Below are positions 8,752 through 18,219 of a stretch of 64,000 bases of DNA, in pieces. Each line of letters starts with the position of its first letter. Positions within the stretch are counted from its first letter, which is position 1. The notes beneath the pieces were generated by a model that saw only the letters and a list, made by a program, of their open reading frames with translations, made no database searches and was not told the origin of the DNA. The DNA is from Sinorhizobium sp. B11 (lineage in GTDB: Bacteria > Pseudomonadota > Alphaproteobacteria > Rhizobiales > Rhizobiaceae). The translations under genes were made by a program, and so were the position numbers. Location: positions 248,001 to 312,000 of the forward strand of contig CP091035.1 of the NCBI GenBank assembly GCA_039725955.1. Reading direction: 5' to 3'.

Positions 8752-9323
8752 GACTTCCAGGAACCATGGAACTCGGTTCGGTCAACACCAGCGCAGATGA
8801 ACAGACCCCACCCGTCCGCCAGCTACGGGCAGAGGGCAGGGCGTGAGCGGACGAAGGTCAGCTACTAAACTGATCGACCACACACGAAATCGGGCTCGCG
8901 ATCTGGCCACAGGCAGAAGAGGAATGAGAGCGCGACCAATTAGAGGGCGGCAACCTGGCCAATCTCACCGTGCAAGGAGGCCGCACGCCGCGGACCGACA
9001 GGTTCATCGTCAAAAGCGACGTTGGGCATGCCGGTCAGTGCGCGGCTGTGCCAGCTCTTTCGGAACAACCTGAGCGCAACCATCGACTTGGGAGCATTCT
9101 TTTGAATGTTGCGTAACGTCGTTTGTCCAACATCAGGGTGCGGTACGATCTCTGCGTTCGTGATTTCCTTTCTTCCCCACCCTGACCGAACCGCCCCGAA
9201 TAAAGGACGCCGCATGCTGCACACAGTGCGACTATCGACCGGATAACTCCGTACGCTATAGGACAGGGGCGGAACTCCCTTTGCTCATGGTCATTGTTGA
9301 TGGGTCGGTCGGAGGAGTCCGCA
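8752..9323. other. intergenic region, no supported gene
   Basis: About 570 bases. Several short frames exist on both strands but none combines a ribosome site with protein-like composition. A GGAAC at 9271 has a TGTT 19 bases later, which is too long a spacer for a confident stress promoter. Confidence 0.5.
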
Positions 9324-9848
9324 ATGAACACAGCAGTCAACGATTCCCTGCAGGCGGAAGTCCTGACATTGGTTCCTGCAATACGGCGATTTGCCTATCG
9401 CTTCGAGAGGGATCCCGCAGATGCCGAAGATCTAGCCCAGGAAACATTGTCGAAAGCATTAGGCCATCTCGATCAATATACCGTCGGGACAAGTCTCAAA
9501 AGCTGGTGTTTTACCATCATGAGAAATACGTTCCTCAATAACGTCAACCGCCGCAAACGCCATGTCCTTGTTGCTGAAGTCGACGAGAGCTTGACGACAA
9601 CCGGATGGTGTAATCAGGAGGCCGGACTGTATGCAACGCAAGTCTGGTCGGCGCTCTCCACCCTCCCGCTTCACCAGAAGAACGCACTGCTGATGGTCCT
9701 TGACGGCCTCACCTACGAGCAGATCGCGGCTGCATTCGAGTGTGAAATGGGCACGGCAAAGAGCCGAATCGCGCGCGCAAGATCCGCGCTGGCAGCGATA
9801 CTGGGTGAGATAAATCCTACGGCTGCGGCAACAATTCCAATGGCATAG
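9324..9848 (+). CDS. ECF sigma factor, EcfG-like
   Basis: 174 residues from ATG 9324, six bases after GGAGGAG. Sigma-70 region 2 carries DPADAEDLAQETLSKAL and the segment SWCFTIMRNTFLNN; region 4 carries LTYEQIAAAFECEMGTAKSR. The WxFTIxRNT segment and overall pattern resemble the EcfG/RpoE2 general-stress group. No NepR anti-sigma or PhyR gene is adjacent, so it may be a secondary EcfG paralogue. Promoters with an EcfG-type consensus occur repeatedly in this window. Subgroup assignment is inference. Confidence 0.8.
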   Translation: MNTAVNDSLQAEVLTLVPAIRRFAYRFERDPADAEDLAQETLSKALGHLDQYTVGTSLKSWCFTIMRNTFLNNVNRRKRHVLVAEVDESLTTTGWCNQEAGLYATQVWSALSTLPLHQKNALLMVLDGLTYEQIAAAFECEMGTAKSRIARARSALAAILGEINPTAAATIPMA

Positions 9849-10266
9849 CAGATCCCGCGAGGCGTGACCGCCAAAATTCGCCTCATCCGCAACCTTCTTA
9901 CCCGAATCAGCAAGCTAGCAGCAACCTGGAGAGCTAAAACGGGCCTCCACCATGCAATTAAGGCGCCAGCGGTAGATGTCGGCGCAGGCAATCTAGCTGC
10001 TTCATCGCCAAAGAATATGCGAAACCTGTTGGCGTGACGCGCCGGCAGATACCGGAATTCGCAACCTTAGGTAACAGTTTTAGACTGCCGCCGGGCCGGA
10101 AGTCGCAACCGTCCGTGCGGCAGTCTCAGCTGCTACTGCCGGACTGCGACGTGCATCTGGGAAGCCCAACATCTTCGTGTTCGGACTATGCCGACCTGTC
10201 GCGACATGCACCGGTGGCCTTTATTAAGGTCTTTGGTGACTAATGCCTTTTGGCCGTTGAACACAG
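9849..10266. other. intergenic region, no supported gene
   Basis: About 420 bases between the sigma factor and the GGDEF-EAL gene. No convincing frame was found. Promoters for the light/c-di-GMP operon should lie here, but I cannot identify them. Confidence 0.5.
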
Positions 10267-11904
10267 GTGTCCCCGATGACTGCTGTTGCTGACAAGAGAT
10301 GCTGGCACGACGCCGACTTCTTTGAAACCTTCGAAACGCCCGGATTGAGGCTCCGATCGGATGGCAGCATCGTGGCCTTCAGCGGTCCGGCTGTCCCGTT
10401 CTTCGCCGGGCGACTTCAAGTCGGCGCAATGCTGGATGACGTCCTGGCAGGCTGTGAGAAAAGCGGTCTTATCAAGGCCGGCTCCACAGGATCGATCATG
10501 GCTGCGGTCGCGGGCGGTCACGAGCGCCACCTCTTCGAAATGGGGGACGGCAGGACCATCCTGATGGAATTCGGCGAAAGTCATGCGGGCCGTAGCCTGC
10601 GGTTCGTGGATGTCTCCTATGTGGTGGAAATGACCGGCAGTCAGCAGCGAGATCTCCTGACCGGTCTCGCCAGCCGCGCGGCCCTGCTGCGCAGGCTTTC
10701 TGAACTCGGTGACGGCACGAGCTCCGGTCAAGGATCGGCTGTGCTCTATGTCGATCTCGACAGGTTCAAGGCGGTCAATGATACGCTCGGTCATGCAGTC
10801 GGTGACCTGCTTTTAAAGCGTGTCGGCGACCGCATCGCCAAGATGATCGGGCCAGGCGATCTTCTGGCTCGCGTCGGCGGCGATGAATTTGCCCTTGTGC
10901 AGGGCTCGGGCAACCAGCCAGAGGCGGCCCAGTCGCTTGCGGCTAGAATCATCGAAATCGTCAGCCGCACCTACCTCATCGGGGGCCATTCGGTGCAAAT
11001 CGGAGCCAGCGTAGGTATCTCTCTGAACGACGATGCGCCAGATGAGGTGATCCGCAAGGCCGATCTTGCATTGTTCAAGGCCAAGTCGGACGGCAAGGGA
11101 ACCTATCATTTGTTTTCCGCCGCACTCGACGATGAGGCGCAGAGACGCCGGGAGCTTGAGGTGGCGCTCCGGCGCGCTCTCGTGCTGAAGGAGTTTTCGG
11201 TCGTCTACCAGCCCCAATACAGGATTGAAGGCAAGGTCCTGGTCGGTTTTGAAAGCCTGGTCCGCTGGTCCACGTCAGATCGCGGTCCGATATCGCCAAT
11301 CGAGTTCATACCCCTGGCCGAAGAGGTCGGCATGATCGACCAGCTCGGACAATGGGTGTTGCGTACCGCCTGTACCGAAGCGGCCGGCTGGCCGGACGAG
11401 CTCACCGTCGCCGTCAACCTCTCACCCGTTCAGTTGAGAAACAGCGGCCTGATTTCCGTCGTGGCGTCCGCATTGGCTTTTTCAGGCCTTCCTCCTTCGC
11501 GACTGGATCTGGAAATTACGGAGGGCGCGCTCATAGAAGACGCGGATCTAACCCTCTCCATTCTGCGAGAGCTAAAAGCGATGGGCATCAGGATTTCGAT
11601 CGACGACTTCGGTACAGGCTACTCGTCGCTGAGCTACTTGCAGAAGTTTCCGTTCGACAAGATAAAGATCGACCGGTCGTTCATCACCACGCTGGAAACG
11701 AACACCGACAGCGCGGCAATCGTGCGGGCCGTGACTGCGCTCGGCGCAAGCCTTGGCATGGTGACCATTGCCGAAGGAGTTGAAACTGAAGATCAGCTTC
11801 GGTTGGTCGCGCGCGATGGATGCACCCAGGCGCAAGGCTACCTGACCGGACGACCATTGTCGGCAAGCGACGCCACATCTTTGGCAAAAGCAACGAAAGG
11901 CTAG
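10267..11904 (+). CDS. diguanylate cyclase/phosphodiesterase (GGDEF-EAL)
   Basis: 545 residues from GTG 10267; ATG at 10276 is an alternative. Residues 1-125 form a PAS-like sensory region, then GGDEF (about 130-290, with LYVDLDRFKAVNDTLGH and intact RVGGDEFALV) and EAL (about 300-540). In the EAL domain the signature is FESLVRW with the Glu kept, and LEITEG, IDDFGTGYSS, KIDRSF and IAEGVET are all present, so phosphodiesterase activity is likely. No membrane segment. The BLUF gene begins three bases after the stop, so the two proteins are co-translated and probably partners. Confidence 0.92.
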   Translation: MSPMTAVADKRCWHDADFFETFETPGLRLRSDGSIVAFSGPAVPFFAGRLQVGAMLDDVLAGCEKSGLIKAGSTGSIMAAVAGGHERHLFEMGDGRTILMEFGESHAGRSLRFVDVSYVVEMTGSQQRDLLTGLASRAALLRRLSELGDGTSSGQGSAVLYVDLDRFKAVNDTLGHAVGDLLLKRVGDRIAKMIGPGDLLARVGGDEFALVQGSGNQPEAAQSLAARIIEIVSRTYLIGGHSVQIGASVGISLNDDAPDEVIRKADLALFKAKSDGKGTYHLFSAALDDEAQRRRELEVALRRALVLKEFSVVYQPQYRIEGKVLVGFESLVRWSTSDRGPISPIEFIPLAEEVGMIDQLGQWVLRTACTEAAGWPDELTVAVNLSPVQLRNSGLISVVASALAFSGLPPSRLDLEITEGALIEDADLTLSILRELKAMGIRISIDDFGTGYSSLSYLQKFPFDKIKIDRSFITTLETNTDSAAIVRAVTALGASLGMVTIAEGVETEDQLRLVARDGCTQAQGYLTGRPLSASDATSLAKATKG

Positions 11905-11907
11905 GCA

Positions 11908-12321
11908 ATGTCTCTCTACAGGTTGGCTTATCTCAGCTCCAATCGGCTTGGACGCGAACCGGCATCGTTTCGCAACGAAATTGATCGAATACTTGCGGCT
12001 AGCCGACGAAACAATCCGGCCGTCGACGTCACCGGTGCCCTCGTTTTCAGCTCCGGCTTTTTCGGACAGGTCCTGGAGGGGCCGCAAACTGCGGTAGAGG
12101 CAACCTTCGAGAGGATTCAGCAAGATCCGCGCCACGGCAACGTGGCGCTGCTGGATTGTGTTCCGATCATCGGGCGCACGTTCGGCGACTGGTCCATGGC
12201 CTACGTCGGCAGTCCGTCGATCAGCTTCCGGTCGGATCTCGTCTTGGATCCCGAGCTACTAACCAGCGACGCTCTCGTCTCGACGCTGCGTTCACTAGTC
12301 CTGGATGGTGTCGAACCGTAA
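11908..12321 (+). CDS. BLUF-domain blue-light sensor
   Basis: 137 residues, essentially a single BLUF domain that binds FAD. The conserved Tyr lies in LYRLAYLSS, the Asn in RNNPAVDVTGAL, the Gln in FFGQVLEGP, and the DWSMAYVG segment carries the Trp/Met region of the photocycle. It has no output domain, so it likely signals by binding a partner. The adjoining GGDEF-EAL gene, three bases upstream, is the obvious candidate, as in known BLUF-EAL systems, but with the parts on separate chains. Confidence 0.9.
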   Translation: MSLYRLAYLSSNRLGREPASFRNEIDRILAASRRNNPAVDVTGALVFSSGFFGQVLEGPQTAVEATFERIQQDPRHGNVALLDCVPIIGRTFGDWSMAYVGSPSISFRSDLVLDPELLTSDALVSTLRSLVLDGVEP

Positions 12322-12897
12322 TCGGCCGGCCTCGCCGTCGGCTGCCTCCAATCATGAGAAAACACACGCGTCGTCCGCTAGCGGTTCGCGAAATTGCCGG
12401 GAAGTCTTATTCCTCATCAGGAGGAGAGACACCGATTGCAGCTTCGGGGCACAATCGGGGTTCGTGCAGTGCTGACCCTACCGCGAGCCAGGGCATGAAC
12501 GAAAATGCACCGCCCTCGGCTCGTCCGGCAACAGACGCGATCGCTGTCGATCTGGTTGCTGACAAGTCACCGGAACATCCCGATGACAGCGAAGTTTTAT
12601 TTTTAGACGCGACGCCAAGCCTCTTGAAGTGTCACGAGAGATGTCGCGTCTCCTGCACGACGCTCTCGGTCCATAGGATCGGGGGCGTTGGTTGGGTGAA
12701 GTGAGTCCCGGCTAGTCGGGAGGCTCGACCCGTCGTCACGCAGACTAGATCCCTGAAAGCTTGTGGGCTTGCTGGTGCAGACCGCTCACTGAGAAGCAAG
12801 GATGACCCCACATCAATTCTTAGGTCACTCGGCCATGCGGCAGATCATAGTTGTACAACACATTGGTGACGCGCCGACCATCGCTGCCGTATGACCT
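12322..12897. other. intergenic region downstream of repC
   Basis: About 575 bases with no convincing gene. A GGAAC-N16-AGTT match at 12572-12596 has no gene behind it and is probably chance. A short hairpin (TCCCG-N6-CGGGA) lies near 12705 without a T-run. Confidence 0.5.
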
Positions 12898-12913
12898 GTT
12901 TGCAGCTGCAAAC
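12898..12913. other. parS partition site
   Basis: The 16-base perfect palindrome GTTTGCAGCTGCAAAC matches the repABC centromere consensus GTTNNCNGCNGNNAAC at every fixed position. It lies five bases from the repC stop codon, a known place for parS in repABC plasmids. It is the expected binding site for RepB. Confidence 0.85.
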
Positions 12914-12917
12914 AACC

Positions 12918-14135
12918 TCAGCCTGCCCGCAGATCCCCATGTCCCTGAGATCTCAACAACGCCATCAACATCGGCCCCAAGGAGAATTCGCCGCGCTCGG
13001 TGCGCTTGGTCAAGTCTCGAAGATAGGCCCCGGCGGAGTTGATCATGTTCGCGCGTTCCAGAATGCAGGCCACAGCCACGGCCGCGTTTTCGGGACCCAT
13101 AATCTCGCAGGCATCCTGATACGCAGACGGGCTCACCCCGAGCATCGATCGCACCACGACCGCCGCCGACATCAGATCACGCCAAGTTGCTATTCCCGCG
13201 CCACCTTGTCCGTACTGACCGATCTGCGGGCAGGCCCTTAGTACGACACCGAGAGGGAATGCCTTTAGCGGCTCCCTCCGAGGGCCCCGATTTTTCTCTG
13301 CCTTTCCGCCCTGCTCTTTTTCAGAGCTAGGTTCAAGTTCAAGTGAGGGGTCGGTTTTTGAATTCTGTAAGTGCCGCTCACTCTGGGCATCATTGCCGCT
13401 CATATTGTCTTGAGGAGCCTGTGTTTCCAAGCGATTGAGAACCTCGTCCTTCAACATCCTCATCTCATCGAGGATGTCCGACACCCCGGGTAGTGTCGGG
13501 ACACGCGGAATTCGGCTGACCAGCGCAACGTACATGCTCTCTACCGACTGCCAGTCGCCTTTAGCCCCTTCTTCCACCGCAGCCGAGATCAGCTTGCGGA
13601 TATCGCGCCGGCAAATCGTCAGGTTCTCCTTGACCTTCCTGAGCGCAATGCGTTCCGCTATGACCTGCTGTGCCAGCATCGCAAGCTCTTCGGCGCGGGC
13701 AAGGAGAGGGGACAGGTCGAATCCAAAGGCATTTTCGATATCCCCGGCGGCGTCCTTGCGGGCATAGCGCTTGCCATTCGCGCTATCTTTGCGAACGATA
13801 AGGCCAACGTCGACCAGCGCTGCAAGGTGACGGCGAAGCGTGGAGCTTGGCATGGCGTGCGCGCGCAACGACAGCTGAACGTTTGAGGGAAAGACGATCA
13901 GTTGCCCATCGTGACGCAGCTCATTGTCAGGGTAAAAACTCAAGAGTGCGTCGAGGACGGCAAGGCTGTTCGACTGAATGCCGAGCAGGTCCTTGGCCGC
14001 GGAAGCGTCTCGGAACACTTTCCACTTTTCGACGGTTTTATCTGCCCTGATCTCGGCAAGGGCTTGTTGCCGCCTCACAAGCGCGAGCGACATCGGCCGC
14101 CGCCCGAAAGGCGTCGTCACATTTCCGGTTTCCAT
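12918..14135 (-). CDS. repC: RepC replication initiator
   Basis: 405 residues, the usual RepC length. The N-terminal part has FGRRPMSLALVRRQ and a winged-helix DNA-binding region (SSTLRRHLAALVDVGLIVRKDS); the C-terminal part ends with AGAYLRDLTKRTERGEFSLG. In this family the origin lies within repC, in its AT-rich central section, here around 13300-13400. It is the last gene of repABC. The gap to repB holds the counter-transcribed RNA that limits its expression. Confidence 0.97.
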   Translation of the reverse strand: METGNVTTPFGRRPMSLALVRRQQALAEIRADKTVEKWKVFRDASAAKDLLGIQSNSLAVLDALLSFYPDNELRHDGQLIVFPSNVQLSLRAHAMPSSTLRRHLAALVDVGLIVRKDSANGKRYARKDAAGDIENAFGFDLSPLLARAEELAMLAQQVIAERIALRKVKENLTICRRDIRKLISAAVEEGAKGDWQSVESMYVALVSRIPRVPTLPGVSDILDEMRMLKDEVLNRLETQAPQDNMSGNDAQSERHLQNSKTDPSLELEPSSEKEQGGKAEKNRGPRREPLKAFPLGVVLRACPQIGQYGQGGAGIATWRDLMSAAVVVRSMLGVSPSAYQDACEIMGPENAAVAVACILERANMINSAGAYLRDLTKRTERGEFSLGPMLMALLRSQGHGDLRAG

Positions 14136-14230
14136 CGTTTCTCACCTGTTAGCAGGCAAAAGGAAAGCGCTCATCAAAAACGATGCCAAAGACTCTTGAC
14201 GATGATTCTCGGAAATGCGAATCTGGATGT

Positions 14231-14285
14231 GCTAGAAACAGATCAGGGCTTCCGAGACGGCGACGTTTTGGGGCTCTTTTCTTTT
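14231..14285 (+). ncRNA. counter-transcribed RNA of repABC (incA type)
   Basis: The repB-repC gap, read opposite to rep transcription, ends in a terminator: AGGGCTTC (14245-14252) can pair, with some G-U pairs, with GGGGCTCT (14270-14277), followed by TTTTCTTTT. A -35 element TTGACG lies at 14196-14201; the -10 is unclear, so the 5' end near 14231 is an estimate. In all well-studied repABC plasmids a small antisense RNA in this gap represses RepC synthesis and determines incompatibility. Confidence 0.7.
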
Positions 14286-14290
14286 GCGGG

Positions 14291-15268
14291 TTACACGTCC
14301 TTCTTGTTGCGCTTGGCCGTCTGATGCGCCTCAAAGAGCGCAGGCAGTTGCTCTATCAAGAAGGCAGCGAAATCCGGCGCCGACTTCTTGTCGATTGTGA
14401 TTTCGAGTTTCGACTGGCTGTTCTTGATCTGCGCAAGCCGGCTCCCGTCGGGTGTCGACAGCATATTGTAACTGCCCACTTCCACATTGATCGGCTTCAG
14501 ATGTGCCAGGGTCTGCCTGAAGCGTTCCTCCGAAGCCAGGTGGCCCAAACCCTCCGCATAGGTGCAGACCTCAGAAGGCTCCTCAACCTTGTCCATGAGG
14601 GCTGCGAGTTGCTGCCAATTTGGCCGGCCAACGCCGGGAGCAGGGCCAATGGCTTCGACTAGCTCGGCTGGCAGCAGATCGACTATTTGAAGCATGATCG
14701 AGAGCGTACTCTTGTCCAGCGACATAGCAGACATGATGACTTCCCGCGAAAAGTCTTCCTTAAGACGGGCGGCAAACCGCGCCTTCTCGATGAAGGAAAG
14801 ATCTTGGCGTTCGTTGTTTTCCTGGCCCTGGGCGATGACCAGTTGTTCATCCGTCAGATCGCGGACAACTGCCTTGACTGGAAGGCCAGCTTCGAAAGCT
14901 GCGCGAAGACGCCGATGACCAAATGCCACCTGATATCGACCAGGCTTTTCCGGATGAGGACGCACCAGGATCGGGACGTGCTGGCCCTGCTCCTTGATCG
15001 ATAAGACAAGCCCGGAAATATCTCCTCCCATGCGGTCCTGCACGAAGGAAGGCTCGATCAGTTGCGGCTCGAGGTCGATGACGGTTTGACCTTCCGCCAG
15101 CCGCCGTTCGATCTCACTGGCGCGTCGACTGCGGTCATTGAGGTCGCCAAGCGACTTGCTAACGGCCGTCATGGGCTTCGACTTGCCGGCATCCATGAAC
15201 GGTCTGGAATGTGGCGGCGGCGTCGCGCTGTCACCATGCAGGGAGGAGAGGAGGTTCTTCCGGCTCAT
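14291..15268 (-). CDS. repB: RepB, ParB-type partition protein
   Basis: 325 residues from ATG 15268, which overlaps the repA stop in an ATGA, implying translational coupling. The ParB/Spo0J nuclease-like domain holds SIKEQGQHVPILVRPHPE and the arginine-rich box VAFGHRRLRAA, followed by an HTH region around MSLDKSTLSIMLQI. It should bind the parS palindrome at 12898-12913 and act with RepA in plasmid segregation and in repression of the operon. Confidence 0.96.
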   Translation of the reverse strand: MSRKNLLSSLHGDSATPPPHSRPFMDAGKSKPMTAVSKSLGDLNDRSRRASEIERRLAEGQTVIDLEPQLIEPSFVQDRMGGDISGLVLSIKEQGQHVPILVRPHPEKPGRYQVAFGHRRLRAAFEAGLPVKAVVRDLTDEQLVIAQGQENNERQDLSFIEKARFAARLKEDFSREVIMSAMSLDKSTLSIMLQIVDLLPAELVEAIGPAPGVGRPNWQQLAALMDKVEEPSEVCTYAEGLGHLASEERFRQTLAHLKPINVEVGSYNMLSTPDGSRLAQIKNSQSKLEITIDKKSAPDFAAFLIEQLPALFEAHQTAKRNKKDV

Positions 15269-16500
15269 GATCTCCCCCACGTCGCCTTGATAAGGGACTC
15301 GATCTCGCCGTTGACGTTGTTCATCGATTCCATGGCGCGATCATAAGTCGAGCGCGTGAACTGCGTTCGCTCGACTTCAAACAGGGTCTGCTTGGTTATT
15401 CCGGCATCAGAGACCGCCGTGCTTTTCAGCATCGGGTTGACGAGCACATCCTCGCCGAACATCGAGCGAAGAAACGCGACCATCTGGTTCTGTGGGCCGT
15501 CGGTAGGCTCAAAGCGCGTAATGAGGTAGCGCATCCAGTTGTTACGGTCTTCGGCTCCAGCTTCGGCGATTTCCTCAAGCAGCGCGCTCATCATCGAAAG
15601 GAACTGGTTCATCGACATGACATCCAGCATCTGAGGATGAATCGTGATCAGAGCCGATGTCGCCGCTGTGAGCGCCGATAGCGTAAGGAATCCCAGCTGC
15701 GGAGGGCAATCGATGACGACAACGTCGTAGGCGTCCTCGACTTCCCGGATCGTGGCCTGTAACCGGGCAAAGAAGAGAATGTCGTCCGGCTTGCGTTGAA
15801 GAAGCGCCTTTGGCGTATCGTGTTCGAACTCCATCAGCTCGAGGTTTCCCGGGATGATATGGAGATCAGGGATGTACGTCCCGCGGACAATTTCCTGAAT
15901 CGGACGGCGCTCTTCGTCGTACCGGATGGCACCATAGATCGTCTCGTTCGGACCAACGTCGACTTCCGGCTGGTTTCCGAACAAGGCCGACAGGCTCGCT
16001 TGAGGATCGAGGTCGATCGCCAGTACCCGATATCCCCTCAGCGCGAGATATTGTGCAAGGTGCGCCGAGGTCGTTGTCTTGCCCGAACCTCCCTTGAAGT
16101 TCATGACAGAAATGATCTGCAGTTCCTCTCCGTCACGTCGATGAGGCAGATAACGACCGCTTGTTCGACCTGGGCGGTCGAGATAGGCGCGAATTGCTGA
16201 GATTTCCTGAACGCTGTACATGCGCCGACCGCCGGCAACGGCGGGCCTGAATTCGATGCCCCCTCCTTCGGAAGCCTTCTTTTCGAGGTCGACGGCCACG
16301 GTTCGCAGATATCCTTCAGCGACACCCAGCAGTTTGGCAGCCTCAGACGGCGTGAAGGCCCGGATCCCTTTACGAGCATGGGGCGGAAAGATATTTGTTT
16401 GATGTTCCTGCAGCTTGGTCGAAAGCGACGAAGCGTGCTCCGCAATCGTGAAGCGGAGAGAAGAGTTTCGGCTTTCCTTTGCCTTTGCGGTGTTCATCAT
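15265..16500 (-). CDS. repA: RepA, ParA-type partition ATPase
   Basis: About 411 residues from ATG 16500 (a second ATG follows directly at 16497). The deviant Walker A motif NFKGGSGKTTTS, Walker A' in LAIDLDPQASL and Walker B in VVVIDCPPQLG are intact. An N-terminal winged-helix region (SEAAKLLGVAEGYLRT) fits its role as operon repressor. It is the first gene of repABC. The frame extends to 16599 but without a ribosome site there. Confidence 0.97.
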   Translation of the reverse strand: MMNTAKAKESRNSSLRFTIAEHASSLSTKLQEHQTNIFPPHARKGIRAFTPSEAAKLLGVAEGYLRTVAVDLEKKASEGGGIEFRPAVAGGRRMYSVQEISAIRAYLDRPGRTSGRYLPHRRDGEELQIISVMNFKGGSGKTTTSAHLAQYLALRGYRVLAIDLDPQASLSALFGNQPEVDVGPNETIYGAIRYDEERRPIQEIVRGTYIPDLHIIPGNLELMEFEHDTPKALLQRKPDDILFFARLQATIREVEDAYDVVVIDCPPQLGFLTLSALTAATSALITIHPQMLDVMSMNQFLSMMSALLEEIAEAGAEDRNNWMRYLITRFEPTDGPQNQMVAFLRSMFGEDVLVNPMLKSTAVSDAGITKQTLFEVERTQFTRSTYDRAMESMNNVNGEIESLIKATWGRS

Positions 16501-17027
16501 ATTATCGCCTGCGGGCCTCACATGCGGAAAAAAGCCAACCAACGAGCTGACACCGCAGATAAGGAATAAGACCCGATTCCCCTCACAGGGCAAGACCATT
16601 GGGTTAACAACCGGTTACACGAACGGTAAGCGAGCAGCCTTTCAAACGGACAAATGGCCAAAACCCAAGCAAAATGAATGCCTTCGGCGGCGCATGAGCG
16701 CTCGACCGAGGCATTGAAAAATGAGTCGATAACAGCCCGAAATCGAGGCATCCAGCCCGTTGCACCCTCCCGCTGATCGTTTTGCCCCCTTGGGCGTGCG
16801 ACTCAATGAGCGATATGGCCGGCAGGCACGCGGCCGCTTCAGGTCACTAGCTCGACGCCCTCTGCAGGAGCTTAGCCCCCTAAAACAGGCAATAGAGGAG
16901 CAGCGTCGACTACATTAAATGTGCGTTTTCCGCCAGCATTTCGCGCCCGCGGGCGAGTGGACCGGGCAAGGGATTTGGCTTAGACTTTTTTGAACGGAAT
17001 CAGTGTTTTCAAAGGGAGAGCGGTAAA
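16501..17027. other. repABC upstream region
   Basis: About 530 bases that should contain the repABC promoter and RepA operators. An imperfect parS-like stretch (GTTAACAACCGGTTAC, near 16602) differs from the consensus at two fixed positions. No gene is supported. Confidence 0.45.
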
Positions 17028-17474
17028 ATGTTCGGCTTCTTCAAACGAAAGAAACACAGTTCTTTCTCTCCCGAGGTCCAGTTACTTTGGTCTGAGGTAG
17101 AAAAGCTTCGGGTTCGGTTTCGAAGCAGGGGGACCTCGATCGAAAAAGCCATGGATTCCGTTTCTCAAGAGCTTTCCAGGCAGCTGTCTACTGAGGGCTC
17201 CTTTGCCACGGACTTGATCCTCAAGCGAGGATGGTCTGTCAGCGACGCGGCGCATATGATGATTGCCGAGCATGTTTCGGCTGCGCTCCTCAGCGAGCGG
17301 ACGCACTCCGATCAACGGACTGCTGGCGACAAAGCCAAGGCGTACCTACAGCTATTCAAATGGTGCTCGGAAAGAATGATCAGTTCCGGACGATTGCCAG
17401 CCGAGCGAGCTCAGGCCGAAATTCAGGCATTTGAGGAGGAAATCGGATATCGCGGCGCGGCCCACGCAGGCTGA
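17028..17474 (+). CDS. hypothetical protein
   Basis: 148 residues, ATG preceded by GGGAGAG. The N-terminus is basic (MFGFFKRKKH) and the rest is mainly helical, with acidic and basic residues mixed and no membrane segment or known motif. It stands alone between repA and the lipid island. I do not recognise the family. Confidence 0.65.
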   Translation: MFGFFKRKKHSSFSPEVQLLWSEVEKLRVRFRSRGTSIEKAMDSVSQELSRQLSTEGSFATDLILKRGWSVSDAAHMMIAEHVSAALLSERTHSDQRTAGDKAKAYLQLFKWCSERMISSGRLPAERAQAEIQAFEEEIGYRGAAHAG

Positions 17475-17509
17475 TTAAAAGTGGAGGCCGCGCGGACCGA
17501 CCACGGACC

Positions 17510-17640
17510 CTAGCAGAAGCCGTTGATCTTGAGAATCTTATGGGCCTCGATAATCGCCCTCAGACGATCCTCCGACGCCCGATCTCCCTGATTGGCATCG
17601 GGATTCCAGACAGGAAAGCCAGAACTATGCGATGAGCGCG
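17510..17640 (-). pseudogene. J-domain (DnaJ-like) gene remnant
   Basis: Read on the minus strand, the frame ending at TAG 17512-17510 gives NPDANQGDRASEDRLRAIIE, then AHKILKINGFC. This is the second half of a J domain, including the helix and the GFC end typical of short rhizobial J-domain proteins. The diagnostic HPD is NPD here, and the frame upstream shows no J-domain helices. The fragment lies between the lipocalin gene and 17028. It looks like the truncated tail of a lost gene. Confidence 0.5.
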
Positions 17641-17658
17641 CGCCTCGAGCATCGTTGA

Positions 17659-18190
17659 TCACTGAGCAGGGAATTCGAGCTTGCGAACATCATAGCCGAG
17701 GTCGGCGGCTTTCCGCACCATGCGACGAAGGTTCGCCTTTGAGGGGATAGTGCGCGAGTAGATCCAGAGATCGGTCATTGACGGGTTGGCGCTGATGAAC
17801 CAGGCCTTGTCAGGCGACTTGTAGAGAACCCAATATTTGAATATGATGAAGAACGGGTAGCGGACACGCATCTTCGCATTCGTTGTTCCAAAATCCTCGA
17901 TCTTGCCGGTTCCGTGAATGGTCTTTAGGCGCCCCTGTGGCGTATGAACGTGACATCCGTCCTCAACGAGAACCTCGTCCGGCACCTGGCCCTTCCGGTA
18001 GGTCGAATAACCAGCAACGCAGCCATCGGTCAGCGACATCGGTGTCCGTCCAATCTCGAGCCAAGTTCCGGAATAGTGGTCCGGTCCAACCTTGACGACG
18101 GCCGGCGTGGTAGCAGCCTGCGTTGCAAAGCCGACGGTCAAGGCGAGCGTGGCGGCAAAAACGGCCGAAAAAACTACAAGGTGACGACAT
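17659..18190 (-). CDS. lipocalin family protein, exported (start frameshifted)
   Basis: The mature region has the lipocalin hallmark GTWLEIGRTP and strands through WVLYKSPDKAWFIS, as in Blc-type lipocalins that carry lipids in the envelope. The coding frame continues upstream of the first usable start (TTG at 18141) into a good signal-peptide core, FAATLALTVGFATQA. The only ATG with fitting position (18190) is in another frame, and dropping one base from the A6 run at 18168-18173 joins them. It is the last gene of the leftward lipid operon. Confidence 0.7.
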
Positions 18191-18219
18191 GATGGCGTCC
18201 TTTCGATGCAACAGATGCG

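Noticed and set aside
9271..9298. A possible EcfG-type promoter before the sigma gene at 9324
   Set aside because: The spacer is 19 bases, longer than the 16-17 seen in the family and in the other sites here.
16602..16617. A parS-like stretch upstream of repA
   Set aside because: It fails the consensus at two fixed positions, while the site at 12898-12913 matches perfectly.
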